This document shows, one piece after another, positions 61,285-64,000 of a stretch of 64,000 bases of DNA (its first letter is position 1; every line of letters starts with the position of its first letter). Under the pieces are notes generated by a model. The model did no database searches and was not told the origin of the DNA. It worked only from the letters and a program-made list of their open reading frames with translations. Origin of the DNA: ZC4RG30 sp046047615 (GTDB lineage: Bacteria > Pseudomonadota > Gammaproteobacteria > Steroidobacterales > Steroidobacteraceae); assembly GCA_046047615.1 (NCBI GenBank), contig JBJOHO010000021.1:1-64000 (forward strand), given 5' to 3'. The translations under genes and the position numbers were made by a program.

Positions 61285-62019
61285 GTGAGCGACACCCAGC
61301 CAGCCGCAGCACCTACGGAAGTGATCCAACGCTTGCGCATCGAGGTGGAGTCCCACCGACGTTCTGGGTGGATCATCGGTGGCGCCTTCGTTTTGGGCCT
61401 GATGGCGGCCTTTGTGCCCTCTTGCACGCGAAACGCTGCGCTTCAGGCCGAGGTGGCCGAACTTGAGACCGTTCAGCGGGAAGTCGAGCAGCACCTCATC
61501 GGGTTCACGGCTTACGAGACACACATAGCGGCAGCCCGCAAAGAACTGGAGGGACGTGCGGATCTGTTGACCGCAAAAGTGAAGCGCGAGGAGAAGGTCA
61601 CCCAGAGGGCAACACGGGCACTGTTCAGCGGGCTGACAAGTGATGCCACCGTGCAACTGGCCTATCAGGTCGAGTATCTCTACGGCTTCAACCTGCGGGC
61701 AGACAAGTTCGACCTTCGGGCGACAGAAGACGGTCTGGAAATTCGCGTTACCCGACCCATCCTGCTAGGCCAGCCTGGTATGACCCGCAGTACCTACACT
61801 GTGTTGAGCGGCGGAGTTCTGGTCGATGAGGCAGCGGTGATCAACAAGCTGTACCAGCGCATACCGGCGGGACTGAAGAAGTCCGGCGAACAGCTGGCAA
61901 GCGACCCGGCGATCCAAGCCTTGTGTGAAAAAGAGCTGATCGGCTTCGTCCGAGCCTTCCTTCGCAAGCAGCCCGACGTCAAGCGCATTCCCGATATCCG
62001 CGTGGTCTATACCTCCTGA
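61285..62019 (+). CDS. Orphan bitopic membrane protein with coiled coil
   Basis: 244-residue protein I do not recognise. It has one transmembrane helix (SGWIIGGAFVLGLMAAFVPSC, about 27-47), a coiled-coil segment (AALQAEVAELETVQREVEQHL), and a globular C-terminal part that loosely recalls DUF4230 (LTSDATVQLAYQVEYLYGFNL, ending IRVVYTS). GTG at 61285 follows AGGAAG by eight bases. Codon use is visibly less GC-rich than in the neighbours (TTG, GAA, AAA and TTC/TTT are common), suggesting more recent acquisition. It stands alone between the halogenase module and the dehydrogenase. Confidence 0.7.
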   Translation: MSDTQPAAAPTEVIQRLRIEVESHRRSGWIIGGAFVLGLMAAFVPSCTRNAALQAEVAELETVQREVEQHLIGFTAYETHIAAARKELEGRADLLTAKVKREEKVTQRATRALFSGLTSDATVQLAYQVEYLYGFNLRADKFDLRATEDGLEIRVTRPILLGQPGMTRSTYTVLSGGVLVDEAAVINKLYQRIPAGLKKSGEQLASDPAIQALCEKELIGFVRAFLRKQPDVKRIPDIRVVYTS

Positions 62020-62029
62020 AAGCCAGGCA

Positions 62030-62052
62030 CCCGGCCGTTCACTTCCGCCGGG
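62030..62052 (+). terminator. Weak hairpin after the orphan gene
   Basis: CCCGGC (62030-62035) and GCCGGG (62047-62052) form a six-base stem ten bases after the stop codon. It has no T-run, so it is a low-confidence terminator. Confidence 0.3.
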
Positions 62053-62099
62053 AAATGCCGCATCCTGCGCCCCTGACCTGTACCCGGAGGGGGTTTCAC

Positions 62100-64000
62100 G
62101 TGAACAGCATCACCCGCAATGCGGGCCTGGGGCTGCTGGCGGCGTTCGCGCTGGCCGGTTGCCAGAAGGCCGCCGACGCGCCGCAGTCCGCGGCATCGGT
62201 CACCGACGAGCGTCTGCTCAATGCCGAGCAGGAGCCCTCGCAGTGGCTGACCTACAACGGCAGCTACAGCGAGCAGCGCTTCAGCCGCCTGAAGCAGATC
62301 GACACCAGCAACGTGAAGCAGCTGGGCCTGTCCTGGTTCGCGGACTACGACACCAACCTGCAGCAGACCGGCACGCCGCTGTACATCGACGGCGTCATCT
62401 ACGTCTCCACCGCGTGGAGCAAGGTCTACGCCTACGACGCCAGGACCGGCGCGCAGCTGTGGCAGTACGACCCGAAGGTGCCGGGTGAGTGGGCCGCGAA
62501 GGTCTGCTGCGGCCTCGTCAACCGCGGCATCGCCGCCTATGACGGCAAGATCATCGTCGGCACGCTTGATGCGCATCTGGTCGCCATCGATGCCAAGACC
62601 GGCAAGGAAGTCTGGAAGACGCTGACGTTCGATGCGGCGAAGAAGGATGATCCGCTGCACCGCTTCTCGATCACGATGGCGCCGCGCATCGTGAAGGGCA
62701 AGGTCGTCATCGGCGCGTCGGGCGGCGAGTTCGGCGTGCGCGGCTGGATCGCCGCGTTCGACGCGAAGACCGGCGAGGAGGCTTGGCGCTTCTACACCGT
62801 GCCCGGCAACCCGGCGGACGGCTTTGAGAACGCCGCCATGGAAAAGGCCGCCAAGACCTGGGGCGGCAAGTGGTGGGAAATGGGCGGTGGCGGCACCGTC
62901 TGGGACGCGGCCGTCTACGACCCGACCACCGACCTGCTGTACTTCGGCACCGGCAATGCCACGCCGTGGAACGCGATCCACCGCGACCCGACCAAGGGCG
63001 ACAACCTCTACGTGGCGTCCATCCTGGCGGTGAAGCCGGACACGGGTGAATACGTCTGGCACTACCAGACCTCGCCGGGCGACACCTGGGACTACGACTC
63101 GGTCAGCCCGATGATGACCGTGGACCTGATGATCGACGGCCAGCAGCGCCATGTGCTGCTGCAACCCTGCAAGAACGGCATGTTCTACGTGCTGGACGCG
63201 AAGACCGGCGAGCTGCTGAAGGCCGAGCCCTTCACCGGCGTGAACTGGAACACCGGCGTCGACATGCAGACCGGCCGCCCCAAGGTGGTCGACGCTGCGC
63301 GCTACGAGAAAGCGCCCTTCAACCTGCGTCCCGGCGTGCAGGGCGGTCATGGCTGGCACAGCAACGCCTTCAGCCCGGACACGGGCCTGATCTACGTGGC
63401 GACGCAGGATGCCTACTTCCCGATGGTCAGCGATCCGAAGTTCACCAAGTCGGACGTGGGCTACAACCTCGGCCTCGATTTCATGGCGCCGATGAGCTAC
63501 TACCAGAAGAACCCGACGGAGCAGAATCTGTTCGTGGGTTACCTGCAGGCCATCGATCCGGTAACCCTCAAGCCGGTCTGGCGTACGACCGAGAACCAGG
63601 GCCCCACCGGCGGCGCTGTCGCCACGGCTGGTGGGCTGGTGTTCCAGGGCAATGGCAGTGGCTCCGAATTCCAGGCCTTCGACGCGAAGAGCGGAGAAAA
63701 GCTGTGGAGCTTCAAGGCCCAGACCGCCGTGCTGGCGGCACCGATCAGCTATGAGCTGGAGGGCAAGCAGTACGTGGCAGTGAGCGTGGGTGGCGCCGTG
63801 CCCGGCGGCTATTTCGCGCCGAACTATTCGCGCCTGCTGGTGTTCTCGCTCGACGGCAAGGCCACCTTGCCACCGACCGTCGAATACACGCCGCCGCCGC
63901 TCAATCCGCCCGCCCAGCACGCCACGGCCGATGTCGTGAAGCAGGGTGGTGAGGCCTATGGCAAGTACTGCGCGGCCTGCCACGGCGCCAATGGCCAGAC
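62100..64000 (+). CDS. PQQ-dependent quinohaemoprotein alcohol dehydrogenase (cut by window edge)
   Basis: Periplasmic PQQ alcohol dehydrogenase, probably lipid-anchored. The GTG at 62100 has GGAGG ten bases upstream and gives a lipoprotein signal (LGLLAAFALAGC). The beta-propeller carries vicinal cysteines in KVCCGLVNRG, the catalytic Asp in GDTWDYDSV (D331) with a second Asp at D333, and tryptophan-docking repeats such as DAKTGELLK. The C-terminus begins a cytochrome c domain (YCAACHGANGQ, CxxCH at 63968-63982) before the window ends. The extra Asp two residues after the catalytic one is the known mark of lanthanide-dependent enzymes. Substrate is an alcohol, otherwise undefined. Confidence 0.92.
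   Translation, partial: MNSITRNAGLGLLAAFALAGCQKAADAPQSAASVTDERLLNAEQEPSQWLTYNGSYSEQRFSRLKQIDTSNVKQLGLSWFADYDTNLQQTGTPLYIDGVIYVSTAWSKVYAYDARTGAQLWQYDPKVPGEWAAKVCCGLVNRGIAAYDGKIIVGTLDAHLVAIDAKTGKEVWKTLTFDAAKKDDPLHRFSITMAPRIVKGKVVIGASGGEFGVRGWIAAFDAKTGEEAWRFYTVPGNPADGFENAAMEKAAKTWGGKWWEMGGGGTVWDAAVYDPTTDLLYFGTGNATPWNAIHRDPTKGDNLYVASILAVKPDTGEYVWHYQTSPGDTWDYDSVSPMMTVDLMIDGQQRHVLLQPCKNGMFYVLDAKTGELLKAEPFTGVNWNTGVDMQTGRPKVVDAARYEKAPFNLRPGVQGGHGWHSNAFSPDTGLIYVATQDAYFPMVSDPKFTKSDVGYNLGLDFMAPMSYYQKNPTEQNLFVGYLQAIDPVTLKPVWRTTENQGPTGGAVATAGGLVFQGNGSGSEFQAFDAKSGEKLWSFKAQTAVLAAPISYELEGKQYVAVSVGGAVPGGYFAPNYSRLLVFSLDGKATLPPTVEYTPPPLNPPAQHATADVVKQGGEAYGKYCAACHGANGQ

Noticed and set aside
62007..63983. 658-codon minus-strand frame opposite the PQQ dehydrogenase
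   Set aside because: Low-complexity shadow; the plus strand has the PQQ and haem motifs.

Overview
The window is a GC-rich, gene-dense chromosomal segment from a gammaproteobacterium, most likely of the Xanthomonadales/Nevskiales kind. The reasons are the block lysM-dprA-smg-topA beside def-fmt-rsmB-DUF4390-ntrY/ntrX, a GshA and FadI-type thiolase of gammaproteobacterial form, a TonB-receptor/tryptophan-halogenase module and a double-length UvrA. The species cannot be named from the sequence. I see no tRNA, rRNA, CRISPR array, insertion sequence or prophage gene. The window cuts an oligopeptidase gene at the left edge and a PQQ alcohol dehydrogenase at the right edge.

Layout. 1-4402: prlC (partial) diverges from gor-glpQ. 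4426-11732 (minus): LysM lipoprotein, dprA, smg, topA, rlmJ, aroE. 11919-20183 (plus): def, fmt, rsmB, DUF4390, an NtrY-type kinase, an NtrX-type regulator and a SulP permease, mostly overlapping or a few bases apart. 20171-28622 (minus): amtB, an HDOD protein, a SPOR protein, argS, priA and an MDR oxidoreductase, with a DnaA-box cluster upstream of priA. 28709-31613: a 5'-3' exonuclease and acs. 31645-38673 (minus): two groups, S46 peptidase then a cytochrome b561-YceI fusion, and thiolase-tspO-dienelactone hydrolase-hemH. 38729-40849: gshA and glnB, the latter behind a very good sigma-54 promoter. 40910-46853: a branched-chain amino-acid locus in which ilvN is divergent from ilvB, a degenerate alpha/beta-hydrolase and an FHA protein follow, then ilvA. 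46863-50033: a PGPGW membrane protein overlapping cfa tail to tail, an NlpC/P60 hydrolase, a cyclic-di-GMP-I riboswitch with its uncharacterised target gene, and a small zinc-ribbon gene overlapping the giant uvrA paralogue (to 55497). 55695-61176: TonB-dependent receptor, FAD-dependent halogenase and a TPR-2OG-Fe(II) oxygenase-like protein, with LacI-type operators at the receptor promoter. 61285 onward: an orphan coiled-coil membrane protein and a PQQ dehydrogenase with a lanthanide-type active site.

How it fits together. Nitrogen control recurs: an NtrY/NtrX-like pair, AmtB with NtrC-like dyads upstream, and sigma-54-driven glnB. The NtrX-like protein has lost the Walker A lysine, the Walker B acids and the GAFTGA loop, so it should not itself activate sigma-54. 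The most distinctive items are the c-di-GMP riboswitch whose P1 stem overlaps the ribosome-binding site of an unknown SPOR-like protein, the four-ATPase-domain UvrA with a translationally overlapping zinc-ribbon partner, the divergent ilvN/ilvB arrangement around a perfect 16-bp palindrome, and the halogenase/oxygenase/receptor module. Starts were chosen from family alignment from memory and visible Shine-Dalgarno sequences; no database search was run.
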